A stretch of 14,270 nucleotides of DNA from Candidatus Roizmanbacteria bacterium RIFCSPHIGHO2_01_FULL_39_8 (GCA_001789355.1 MFZI01000049.1:1-14270), one strand, 5' to 3'. Positions 7,518 through 13,337 are shown, numbered from the stretch's first letter. Translations and numbers: made by a program. Notes: a model not told the origin generated them from the sequence alone.

Positions 7518-8165
7518 ATGCAAGAAAAAAATGTTTTCGCAAAGGGTGAAATATTTCATGTATTTAATAAAAGCATTGCTAACTTCGGCATTTTTAAAGA
7601 TTCAAATAACTCAATGAGATTTTATCGAGCTCTTTCTTATTACAATAGTTCATCGGTCAAAGTTAATTTAGGTACCTTTTTGAAAAAGAGTAGAGATTAT
7701 CATCCTAAACTTCTGCTTCCCGAAAAGGATTCCCTTATCAAAATGATCTCATACATATTTATGTCTGACCACTATCATCTGCTTCTTAAAATTCTTAAAG
7801 AAAAGGTCTTTTCCAAATATATGAGCGATGTCGAAAATAGCTATAGTCGTTATTTTAATATTAAATTTGACCGAAAAGGACCTCTCTGGCAAGGTAGATT
7901 TAAAGCAGTACGGATAAAAACGAACGAACAATTACTACATGTCTCACGATACATTCATCTTAATTCTACAACCGCTTATCTTACTGAAAAGCCAGAGGAA
8001 TGGATATTTTCTTCCTATAAGGAAATCATTTCAAATCCTATTTATCTACGGAAGATCTTAACCGAAATATCGTTTAGAACACCTACCTCATACAAAAAAT
8101 TTGTTGAAGATAATATTGATTACCAAAGAAAGCTACGAGTGATTAAAAAATTAATAATCGATTAG
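7518..8165 (+). CDS. REP-associated Y1 HUH transposase (RAYT), copy 1
   Basis: A 215-residue IS200-like Y1_Tnp protein. The metal-binding HUH motif is SDHYHLLLK with H85 and H87. The region YSRYFN then GPLWQGRFKA (121-130) is typical of RAYTs. The likely nucleophilic tyrosine is Y145 in SRYIHLN, by analogy with YIHxNP in well-studied RAYTs; the Pro after Asn is Ser here. The N-terminal HVFNKSIANFGIF matches the usual family opening. These enzymes nick and rejoin single-stranded DNA at REP palindromes. The gene sits 84 bases after one hairpin and 32 bases before another. It is a homologue (about half identical by eye) of the gene at 12109. No Shine-Dalgarno sequence. The reading frame is intact with all catalytic residues, so it may be active. 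Confidence 0.93.
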   Translation: MQEKNVFAKGEIFHVFNKSIANFGIFKDSNNSMRFYRALSYYNSSSVKVNLGTFLKKSRDYHPKLLLPEKDSLIKMISYIFMSDHYHLLLKILKEKVFSKYMSDVENSYSRYFNIKFDRKGPLWQGRFKAVRIKTNEQLLHVSRYIHLNSTTAYLTEKPEEWIFSSYKEIISNPIYLRKILTEISFRTPTSYKKFVEDNIDYQRKLRVIKKLIID

Positions 8166-8196
8166 TTACTGGAATATATTTTCACAACAACCTCCG

Positions 8197-8215
8197 TCTG
8201 ACCTACGAGGTCAGA
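8197..8215. repeat. REP-like hairpin, right flank of RAYT 1
   Basis: TCTGACCT (8197-8204), loop ACG, AGGTCAGA (8208-8215). It is the same 13-base core as the left hairpin, with matching flanks (AACCT before, TTGG and ACAA after). It lies between the RAYT 1 stop (8165) and the stop of the convergent GH18-like gene (8235), where it could also act as a terminator. Confidence 0.85.
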
Positions 8216-8234
8216 TGTTGGACAATGCTAGATG

Positions 8235-9344
8235 CTAAAAATATCCATAGGCCCAATACGCGGTACTTACCATCCCTTTTTCTCGCAGCCACTCTTTTTT
8301 TATCGCAACCGATTCTTCATCCTCAAACCAAACAATGTGATAGTCGATACGATATACCCCTTGCTCGTCGGGAGTTTTCGCGGATATTATGTAGTTAATC
8401 TCTGTCTCGGAGGAGGTTTCGTCCCTTCTTACCAAGCAGTTTTCCAAATCGCACGGAAAGAATTGGGTATGTATTTCATTAAGACTTAAGGCTTTGGCAG
8501 GACGTATAGGTAACTTTCTCTCATCCACAAGCCAGTCATAACCAAACATACCAAAAACCACCGTTATTTTTTCTTTAGGAACAGAAGAAATGAAGTCTGA
8601 GATCATTCTTTGGAAATTATATTCTTGGCCTTTATTAGATCCAAATGGAAAATTTGGGCCGGGTTCTCCTCCACTTTTATGAAAGTCATACGCCATGATC
8701 ATTATTTCATCAGAATTCTTGGCTAAAAAGGCTAGATCATATGGTCTTCCTCTATAAAATATATCGCCGTAGACCAGAACTGAAAATGGTATATAGTATT
8801 TTTTAGCACCGGAGTAAAATTGTTGTACGAATTTGTTTATATTGCCAGCTGTATCGGTCTTTAGGGAGCTCGATAATTCCAGATCCAAGACAATCCCATC
8901 GAAGGCATATTGTTTTGCGAGGTTCACTGTTTCCTCAATTATCGTATCCTGATTTTTTTCATTTTCCAGGACAGAATAAATTGCCTCCGTATTTAACATG
9001 CGAAGAGTTAAAAGTCTTTTTTTATCGTCGGGCACTGCACTCAAAAATGCTTCGATGCTTTGATAGCCCACCTCGTTTCTATCAACACCATTTGTGTTTG
9101 CAGAAACTCCGAAATAGATAATCCTGTCATATTGACTAAAATAGGTGTTTGGTGCTGACACATCCCAATAGGGAACAAAGATCGCAGAAGTTTCTTTTAT
9201 AGGCGTATCTACACTGGGGGTTGGGATTTGAGTAGGAAAGATCGGCTTCGGTGAAACAGTTCGAGTTGGTTGTCTTTGCCTAAAAATCGCGGAACCCAGA
9301 CTTATCAATAAAAAACAAATGATAAAAATTAAAATTTTTTTCAT
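8235..9344 (-). CDS. GH18-fold glycosidase-like exported protein
   Basis: A 369-residue protein from the ATG at 9344. Residues 1-21 (MKK then ILIFIICFLLISLG) form a signal peptide or anchor, with no lipobox; a short Pro/Thr linker (about 24-50) follows, then a TIM-barrel-like domain. The GH18 active-site strand reads FDGIVLDLELS: D149, D154 and E156 occupy three of the four acidic positions of DGxDxDxE, with V152 replacing the second Asp. MAYDF at 217-221 (Y219, D220) and the terminal YWAYGY also fit the YaaH/spore-cortex-like branch of GH18, so cleavage of N-acetylated glycan or peptidoglycan is plausible. An ATG at 9374 is in frame, but it would place a hydrophilic stretch before the signal. 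TATAAT (9356-9351) lies six bases before 9344, compatible with leaderless expression. Confidence 0.8.
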   Translation of the reverse strand: MKKILIFIICFLLISLGSAIFRQRQPTRTVSPKPIFPTQIPTPSVDTPIKETSAIFVPYWDVSAPNTYFSQYDRIIYFGVSANTNGVDRNEVGYQSIEAFLSAVPDDKKRLLTLRMLNTEAIYSVLENEKNQDTIIEETVNLAKQYAFDGIVLDLELSSSLKTDTAGNINKFVQQFYSGAKKYYIPFSVLVYGDIFYRGRPYDLAFLAKNSDEIMIMAYDFHKSGGEPGPNFPFGSNKGQEYNFQRMISDFISSVPKEKITVVFGMFGYDWLVDERKLPIRPAKALSLNEIHTQFFPCDLENCLVRRDETSSETEINYIISAKTPDEQGVYRIDYHIVWFEDEESVAIKKEWLREKGMVSTAYWAYGYF

Positions 9345-9377
9345 CTTCTTATTATATAACTTCACGGATACCATCTT

Positions 9378-9461
9378 GACCCGCCTAAACTTACCTCAAG
9401 ACTATACTCTTCTCCGCCGATTCGGCGGGTCGACGTCTTGAGGAGCGTTTTACGGCGGGTC
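9378..9461. repeat. Nested GC-rich inverted repeats
   Basis: Three arm pairs are nested around one centre: GACCCGCC 9378-9385 with GGCGGGTC 9454-9461; CCTCAAGAC 9394-9402 with GTCTTGAGG 9435-9443; and CCGCCGA 9414-9420 with TCGGCGG 9422-9428. GGCGGGTC also occurs at 9424-9431, so alternative pairing exists. It is much richer in GC than its surroundings and lies between divergent genes. Confidence 0.85.
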
Positions 9462-9464
9462 TGC

Positions 9465-9484
9465 GTCCCGACTTACGTCGGGAC
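9465..9484. repeat. Perfect short hairpin next to the glutaredoxin-like promoter
   Basis: GTCCCGAC (9465-9472), loop TTAC, GTCGGGAC (9477-9484): eight perfect pairs. It ends directly against the -35 box at 9485, so it could act as an operator, insulator or terminator; in size it resembles the RAYT-linked hairpins. Confidence 0.8.
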
Positions 9485-9513
9485 TTGACAAACTATTTTT
9501 TTTCCCCCATAAT
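9485..9513 (+). promoter_or_regulatory. Sigma70-type promoter of the glutaredoxin-like gene
   Basis: TTGACA at 9485-9490 and CATAAT at 9508-9513 are separated by the ideal 17 bases. Transcription would start near 9520, about 30 bases before the ATG at 9550. This is the clearest promoter in the window. Confidence 0.7.
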
Positions 9514-9549
9514 GAAAATTAACCGATTAATAGTGAGCGAAGTCGAACT

Positions 9550-10161
9550 ATGAAAATAACTCTCTACACCATTTCTGATTGTGAATTCTCCAAACAAGAA
9601 AAAGATTATCTCACGTTACATAAGCTTCCCTATGAAGAAAAAGATTTGGAGAAAAATAAGGAGTATTTAACCGAAATGCTTGCGATCTCAAATAACTTTG
9701 CCGGGACTCCCGTCACCAAAATCGAAAAAGACGGTGGATTGAGCGTTATACTTAAGGGCTTTACAAAAGAAGAATTTGATAAAGAACTCGGACTTGCTCC
9801 AATTTCTGCACAGGTAGCTACTCCGCCCCCTGCAGCAAAACCCCAGGCTGTCGCTAATACGAATCAACCAACAACACCTCAACCTCCAAAACCTGTACCA
9901 CAAGCACCGACCCCAACACCGACCCCTCCTCCTTCGCCGACTCCGATACCGCCTACAACTCCTACTATTCCACCGAGTCCCCCAGCCGCACCCCAAACTC
10001 CACCTGGAGCACCAGCCCAGGATCAACAACTAAAATCAATTCTGAGCGATTTACAGTCAATGTCAGGACCGACCGGATCGGGTCAACCTACGCAAGAACC
10101 AGCAACTCCTCCAACTAATGGTACTACGCCAAAACCTCCATCATCAACTTCTGGTCTTTAA
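9550..10161 (+). CDS. Glutaredoxin-like domain fused to a long Pro-rich tail
   Basis: A 203-residue protein. Residues 1-82 look like a small thioredoxin-fold/glutaredoxin domain: MKITLYTISDCEFS with a monothiol-like CEFS (C11, S14), the cis-Pro element GTPV at 52-55 and a C-terminal LKGFTKEEF. From about 83 onward there is a Pro/Thr/Ala-rich region (TPTPTPPPSPTP and similar), interrupted near 157-170 by QDQQLKSILSDLQSM, a possible short helix. There is no signal peptide or membrane segment, so it is probably cytoplasmic, unusual for such a tail here. It may act in thiol-disulfide exchange, or be a degenerate domain used for binding. Expressed from the promoter at 9485-9513; no Shine-Dalgarno sequence precedes the ATG, which follows GAGCGAAGTCGAAC. 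Confidence 0.78.
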   Translation: MKITLYTISDCEFSKQEKDYLTLHKLPYEEKDLEKNKEYLTEMLAISNNFAGTPVTKIEKDGGLSVILKGFTKEEFDKELGLAPISAQVATPPPAAKPQAVANTNQPTTPQPPKPVPQAPTPTPTPPPSPTPIPPTTPTIPPSPPAAPQTPPGAPAQDQQLKSILSDLQSMSGPTGSGQPTQEPATPPTNGTTPKPPSSTSGL

Positions 10162-10177
10162 GAAAGGTTAAATCAAA

Positions 10178-10198
10178 AAGAGCTGATTACTCTTCTTT
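10178..10198 (+). terminator. Weak candidate terminator between convergent genes
   Basis: AAGAG (10178-10182), a seven-base loop, CTCTT (10190-10194) and then CTTTT. The short stem and short T run make this a weak candidate; it overlaps the 3' end of the cupin gene. Confidence 0.35.
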
Positions 10199-10891
10199 TA
10201 GGGATAATTGAGCAAGGATAAGTCCGCTATTTGTGGTAAATTCTACTCTTTGTCCGACTTCGGGCATAATAAGATTCCCAGGAGACACTTCACTTTCAAA
10301 AGTGAGATCAAACATTACCCTCCCGTTTCCCGTGACAACTATATAATATAGTCTTTCCTCTCGTGCATTCATTGTGATTACTCCGCTCCTTCTTATTCGC
10401 TTAATTCCTAGTTTCCATTGAAATCCATTTTGATCTACTATTATCGGTTCGCCTGCATCATGTACGGCATGGACCGGCAGAACACAATGTTGCTCCTTTC
10501 GCGGAGCATACATAGATTCATTTAAGGTAACTTCTTGGTTTCCTTCCTTACGCCAGGCGGGAAAAGAGAACGCGGTAACAACTAAACCACTATTGTCTTC
10601 TGCGCCCAACCTATGAATTGTTGTCGGGTCAACACGGACAACATCACCTGCACGAACCGGTTCTTTAATTAAATCTCCGTCCTTCATCGAAGCAACTTCT
10701 CCAGCTCCTTGATGTGCTAACCATATTTCGGTTGCAATAGGATGCTTTTCAAAAGGAAATTTATAGCCAGGGCCAAGCGTAATAAGAGCGATACTCAATT
10801 CCTCCATTCCAGTTGAAACTCCGCGAAGCTCTCGCAGCATAACTTCTGCTCTTTTTGGATGAAGGGGAGTTTTTATAACTTCGGCTGGCAT
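10187..10891 (-). CDS. Cupin-fold protein (probable bicupin)
   Basis: A 234-residue protein with two beta-barrel-like halves. The first half (about 30-110) has a recognisable cupin pattern: GPGYKFPFEKHPIATEIW with H50 and E55, then GDVVRVDPTTIHRLGA with H93; the usual first His of HxH is replaced (E48). These residues could bind a metal. The second half (about 150-232) has GVITMNAREERLYYIVVTGNGR and SPGNLIMPEVGQ, the spacing of a cupin without obvious metal ligands. It resembles sugar-phosphate isomerase or epimerase-like and sensor cupins, but I cannot name a substrate. The ATG at 10891 lies 27 bases after the 3' end of tRNA-Trp on the same strand, so the mRNA may come from tRNA read-through. 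The gene converges on the glutaredoxin-like gene with a 25-base gap. Confidence 0.78.
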   Translation of the reverse strand: MPAEVIKTPLHPKRAEVMLRELRGVSTGMEELSIALITLGPGYKFPFEKHPIATEIWLAHQGAGEVASMKDGDLIKEPVRAGDVVRVDPTTIHRLGAEDNSGLVVTAFSFPAWRKEGNQEVTLNESMYAPRKEQHCVLPVHAVHDAGEPIIVDQNGFQWKLGIKRIRRSGVITMNAREERLYYIVVTGNGRVMFDLTFESEVSPGNLIMPEVGQRVEFTTNSGLILAQLSLKEE

Positions 10892-10918
10892 AAAAGTGAA
10901 TAAAAATACAAACTATTG

Positions 10919-10989
10919 CAGGGCCAGGAGGAGTCGAACCTCCGTCTAGAGTTTTGGAGACTCCCATTCTACCACTGAACTATGGCCCT
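10919..10989 (-). tRNA. tRNA-Trp (anticodon CCA)
   Basis: On the minus strand the 71 bases fold as a cloverleaf: acceptor AGGGCCA with TGGCCCT, D-arm starting GTTC, anticodon stem GGAGT with ACTCT around loop CTCCAAA (anticodon CCA), T-arm GGAGG TTCGACT CCTCC, discriminator G as in bacterial tRNA-Trp. The 3' CCA is not encoded (CAA follows). Since the anticodon is CCA, this tRNA reads UGG only. Confidence 0.95.
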
Positions 10990-11068
10990 CTTTTGTCCTT
11001 CCAAAGCTTTATTAAGGCGAAGGAGGATGCCGTTTACCTACGCCCCTCATAAAAGTAAGTATATTTTA

Positions 11069-11920
11069 TCAAAAAGCAAGGAGCTTAGTGATAAACATCC
11101 ACACAAGAAAATAGAAGGGAAGAATTTGAGAAAGAGGCTTGACAATCCTTACATAGCTCTGCATCGATTCCTGCTGTTTTTTTTGGCTTTTCATCCGATA
11201 CCAATGGAGATACATTGCTGCTGAAAAGATCGCTAGGAGGACCAAAAAAATTGACCAACTATAATTAAAGAATCGTAACATTACATATGAAGAAACGCTT
11301 CCAACGACTAAAAAAAACCCGAAAATGAGGCTGTTTTTCATCCCTAAAACAACGTGCGTACTTTTTAGTCCGGCTCTCACGTCTGCTTCATAATCAGCCA
11401 ACTGGTAGGGAAAAACAACAGACCACAGCATCAAAGACAAAATCAAAGTAAAGACCAACGTATTACGAAGATTTCCGAGAGTTGAAATGGGCGCGAGAAA
11501 GGGAATGAATATTGCGCAGCTTATCTGTGCGAGTATGTCTAGTCCGAATCTTGCTTTTAAACGAACCGGTTTCAACGAATACATTATTCCAATAATCCAT
11601 AAGAGTATCCCCCACCAAAAAAATCCAGCAAGATAAGAAAAGAGCAATCCTAAGATAGTGAATAAAAAAAATAAAAAACCGACTATCTTCATGTTTAGCC
11701 GGGTATTTTTTCCGATATGAACAGGATTCCAGCTATATTTATCGGTATCTTCCCTATCAACCAACTCATTCACCATGAAAACAACTATAGAAATACATAT
11801 TGCCCCTAAAGCCCACCCTATAATCCACATTCCAGTCTGTCTCAAATAAAGTGAAGCCGCCAGAATGACTCCTATAAGCGGGATATGCTCATCCAAGCGA
11901 AGAAGCTTTATGTAGTTCAT
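11069..11920 (-). CDS. UbiA-superfamily prenyltransferase
   Basis: A 283-residue, highly hydrophobic protein with about eight or nine membrane spans. Both Asp-rich sites of the UbiA family are visible: NELVDREDTD at 51-60 (N51, D55, D58/D60) and QLADYEADVRAG at 173-184 (D176, D180, DxxxD), each followed by helical segments; YSLKPVRLKARFGLD at 114-128 is the usual connecting loop. UbiA enzymes bind Mg-polyprenyl diphosphate and transfer the prenyl group to an aromatic, lipid or sugar-phosphate acceptor within the membrane. No quinone, heme or arabinan pathway gene is nearby, so the acceptor is open; a lipid-carrier or ether-lipid role is possible. The ATG is seven bases after tRNA-Arg, with no room for its own promoter, so the two are probably co-transcribed. 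Confidence 0.88.
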   Translation of the reverse strand: MNYIKLLRLDEHIPLIGVILAASLYLRQTGMWIIGWALGAICISIVVFMVNELVDREDTDKYSWNPVHIGKNTRLNMKIVGFLFFLFTILGLLFSYLAGFFWWGILLWIIGIMYSLKPVRLKARFGLDILAQISCAIFIPFLAPISTLGNLRNTLVFTLILSLMLWSVVFPYQLADYEADVRAGLKSTHVVLGMKNSLIFGFFLVVGSVSSYVMLRFFNYSWSIFLVLLAIFSAAMYLHWYRMKSQKKQQESMQSYVRIVKPLSQILPFYFLVWMFITKLLAF

Positions 11921-11927
11921 GGGTATG

Positions 11928-11999
11928 TGCTCCCGGGCAGAATTGAACTGCCATCAAAGGTTCCGCAAACCTTCATTCTATCCGTTGAACTACAGGAGC
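11928..11999 (-). tRNA. tRNA-Arg (anticodon GCG)
   Basis: On the minus strand 72 bases fold as a cloverleaf: acceptor GCTCCTG with CGGGAGC (one G-T pair), D-arm starting GTTC, anticodon stem AAGGT with ACCTT around loop TTGCGGA (anticodon GCG), T-arm GGCAG TTCAATT CTGCC, discriminator A. CCA is not encoded. GCG reads CGC and CGU. Most bacteria use ACG with A34 deaminated to inosine for these codons, so the G34 form is notable. Confidence 0.93.
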
Positions 12000-12006
12000 T
12001 CACACT

Positions 12007-12032
12007 ATTTTACCATTTAACAAAATTACATT
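12007..12032 (-). promoter_or_regulatory. Candidate promoter of the tRNA-Arg / UbiA / tRNA-Trp / cupin cluster
   Basis: On the minus strand TAAAAT (12012-12007) lies seven bases before the tRNA-Arg 5' end, the right place for a -10 box. A weak -35-like element (GTGGCA, near 12032-12037) sits 19 or so bases upstream and overlaps the left hairpin of the second RAYT module. Confidence 0.4.
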
Positions 12033-12037
12033 GCCAC

Positions 12038-12058
12038 TTCGAACCGCGTAGGTTCGAA
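12038..12058. repeat. REP-like hairpin, left flank of RAYT 2
   Basis: TTCGAACC (12038-12045), loop GCGTA, GGTTCGAA (12051-12058): eight perfect pairs. CCAC (12034-12037) and GTGG (12060-12063) extend it around a one-base bulge. Confidence 0.85.
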
Positions 12059-12065
12059 TGTGGAT

Positions 12066-12078
12066 TATAGTCCATTGA
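12066..12078 (+). promoter_or_regulatory. Conserved upstream block of RAYT 2 (TATAGTCCATTGA)
   Basis: This differs by one base from the block at 7475-7487 and starts exactly 43 bases before the ATG, as in copy 1, although the sequence between block and ATG is otherwise different. It could be a promoter -10 region or another shared signal. Confidence 0.5.
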
Positions 12079-12108
12079 TTTATCTTCAAAAAAGTAAATC
12101 ATGAAAGT

Positions 12109-12753
12109 ATGATGATAAGAAACAAATATCCTTCCAGTTCTATTTATCATCTCTGCAATAAGAGTATTGCCAACTTCAAGATATTCCGAGATGAAATATT
12201 TACATCCCGATTTATTACAACCTTAGATTATTACAACAGAAAAAAAATAAAAAGAAGTTTATCTGATTACTTAAAATCCAAAGAGTATATAGTTGAAAAT
12301 CTTCTCTACCCCACAGATAGTCTCGTCAAATTTTTAGCCTATTGCATTATGCCTGACCATTATCATCTTCTTGTTAAAATAAATGCCGAAAATTCACTTT
12401 CTCGATATCTAAATAATGTAGAAAATAGTTTTACTCGTTTTTTTAACTTAAAAAATTACAGAAAAGGACCACTGTGGCAATCTAGATTTAAATCCGTGCT
12501 CATCGAGTCGAATGAGCAGTTGCTTCATGTGACTCGCTACATTCATTTGAATCCAACTTCAAGCAGATTAGTTACTACCCCAGAAGACTGGAATTTTTCT
12601 TCTTACCGAGACTACATTAACGGTAATCAATTTCTTAAAGAAATATTGGTCGAGGTATCGATAAAAAATCCTGTAATATATAAAAAATTTGTGGATGACC
12701 AAAGTGACTATCAAAAAAGGTTGAAATCTCTGAAGAAGTTATTATTAGATTGA
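12109..12753 (+). CDS. REP-associated Y1 HUH transposase (RAYT), copy 2
   Basis: A 214-residue Y1_Tnp protein. The HUH motif is PDHYHLLVK (H84, H86); GPLWQSRFKS follows at 120-129; the likely nucleophilic tyrosine is Y144 in TRYIHLNP. It aligns end to end with the copy at 7518, sharing NKSIANF near the start, EQLLHV-RYIHLN and the basic C-terminus, but the two differ at about half of positions by eye, so the duplication is old or they arrived separately. The FTRFFN segment replaces YSRYFN of copy 1; these are not the expected catalytic tyrosines. ATG ATG at 12109/12112 leaves the exact start open by one residue. No Shine-Dalgarno sequence. Flanking hairpins lie 50 bases before and 12 bases after the gene. 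Confidence 0.93.
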   Translation: MMIRNKYPSSSIYHLCNKSIANFKIFRDEIFTSRFITTLDYYNRKKIKRSLSDYLKSKEYIVENLLYPTDSLVKFLAYCIMPDHYHLLVKINAENSLSRYLNNVENSFTRFFNLKNYRKGPLWQSRFKSVLIESNEQLLHVTRYIHLNPTSSRLVTTPEDWNFSSYRDYINGNQFLKEILVEVSIKNPVIYKKFVDDQSDYQKRLKSLKKLLLD

Positions 12754-12765
12754 CAGTAAGGCCTA

Positions 12766-12786
12766 TTCTAACCGCGTAGGTTCGAA
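12766..12786. repeat. REP-like hairpin, right flank of RAYT 2
   Basis: TTCTAACC (12766-12773), loop GCGTA, GGTTCGAA (12779-12786): the same as the left hairpin except for one base, which gives a single mismatch in the stem. A CGAAGATG direct repeat follows (12783-12799 region). Confidence 0.82.
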
Positions 12787-12897
12787 GATGTCGAAGATGG
12801 CGCATGAACCTTATTCCTATCTATTCGCTAGTACAATTAGCTACAGAAATGACGACTAAAGAAAGATACAGGTGATCAACCGGATTTTCTAGATCTT

Positions 12898-13220
12898 TTA
12901 AGGAGTAGCACCACTTGCCAACACGGTCCATCCCGCTTGGATTGCCTCAGCAACTAATCTTGGACCTCTTAATTCTGTGTCAAACGCTAGATAGGCCATA
13001 GTCAGTGCTCCGAATATAGTGCCAATATGAGGATCTTTGATATAAATTTTTACCCCTTCGCTGGCCCCATCAATAAGACTCATGTCTCTTCGTAGTGCAC
13101 CTTCTAGTGCTCAACCATGGCCGAAACAGGAATACCCACCGGTGCACCGATTACTTTAAAACCAAATTCTAATCCTTGCGCTCCAACTTTTACTACTTCT
13201 CCACTCGCAAGATTTGCCAT
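12898..13220 (-). pseudogene. Small gene of unknown function, apparently frameshifted
   Basis: Two reading frames follow each other on the minus strand. The first (ATG 13220, stop TAG 13106-13104) encodes 38 residues beginning MANLASGEVVKVGAQGLEF. The second runs to TAA at 12900-12898 and is open from just upstream of the first frame's stop, where it reads ALEGALRRDMSLIDGASEG. A one-base shift within the bases GAGCAC joins them into a 107-residue protein with continuous, Ala/Gly-rich, moderately hydrophobic character (GTIFGALTMAYLAFD, VAEAIQAGWTVLASG). That suggests one original gene with a one-base insertion or a sequencing error; two separate tiny genes are the alternative. I do not recognise the family. 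No slippery sequence typical of programmed frameshifting is present. Confidence 0.5.
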
Positions 13221-13304
13221 ATATAGAGTATTAATTTATAAAAAAGATTAAGTTAGCATTATTATATCGCGATATTTTATTGTTGCAGTGATCTACATCA
13301 CAAA

Positions 13305-13337
13305 AAAAAGACTTTCTGAGATTCAGGAAGTCTTTTT
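13305..13337. terminator. Strong bidirectional intrinsic terminator
   Basis: AAAAAGACTTTCTGA (13305-13319), loop GAT, TCAGGAAGTCTTTTT (13323-13337): 15 pairs with one G-T. T runs exist on both strands, with eight T on the minus strand. It lies about 100 bases past the stop of the gene ending at 13441. The remainder of 13221-13440 shows no gene that I can support. Confidence 0.88.

Larger units (their letters stand above)
7414..8215 (+). mobile_element. RAYT/REP module 1 (REPtron-like unit)
   Basis: A Y1 HUH transposase gene (7518-8165) bracketed by two hairpins of almost the same sequence at 7414-7434 and 8197-8215. RAYT transposases characteristically act on short palindromes of this kind, so the whole is best read as one unit. 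The right hairpin lies between convergent gene ends. The true outer limits are not defined by terminal repeats or a visible target duplication. Confidence 0.7.
12038..12786 (+). mobile_element. RAYT/REP module 2 (REPtron-like unit)
   Basis: A Y1 HUH transposase gene (12109-12753) flanked by two hairpins with the same core at 12038-12058 and 12766-12786. The stem sequence differs from module 1, but the loop-proximal core is related when read on the opposite strand. The left hairpin sits directly upstream of the tRNA-Arg promoter. Outer limits are not defined by target duplications. Confidence 0.7.

Noticed and set aside
8232..8489. Plus-strand open frame overlapping the end of the GH18-like gene
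   Set aside because: It lies antisense to a well-supported coding region and has no recognisable motif.
9688..10029. Minus-strand open frame opposite the Pro-rich tail of the glutaredoxin-like gene
   Set aside because: An Arg/Trp/Cys/Gly-rich translation is the antisense of Pro/Thr codons, not a protein.
11034..11047. ACCTACG near 11036 as another REP copy
   Set aside because: The matching GGT arm is missing (CCCC follows), so there is no palindrome.
11885..12070. Plus-strand open frame across tRNA-Arg
   Set aside because: It is antisense to a clear cloverleaf tRNA and runs through the RAYT 2 hairpin.
12415..12450. Loss of both Tyr residues (YSRYFN to FTRFFN) in RAYT copy 2 as a sign of inactivation
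   Set aside because: By analogy with studied RAYTs the nucleophile is the Tyr in YIHxNP, which is present in both copies (Y145 and Y144).
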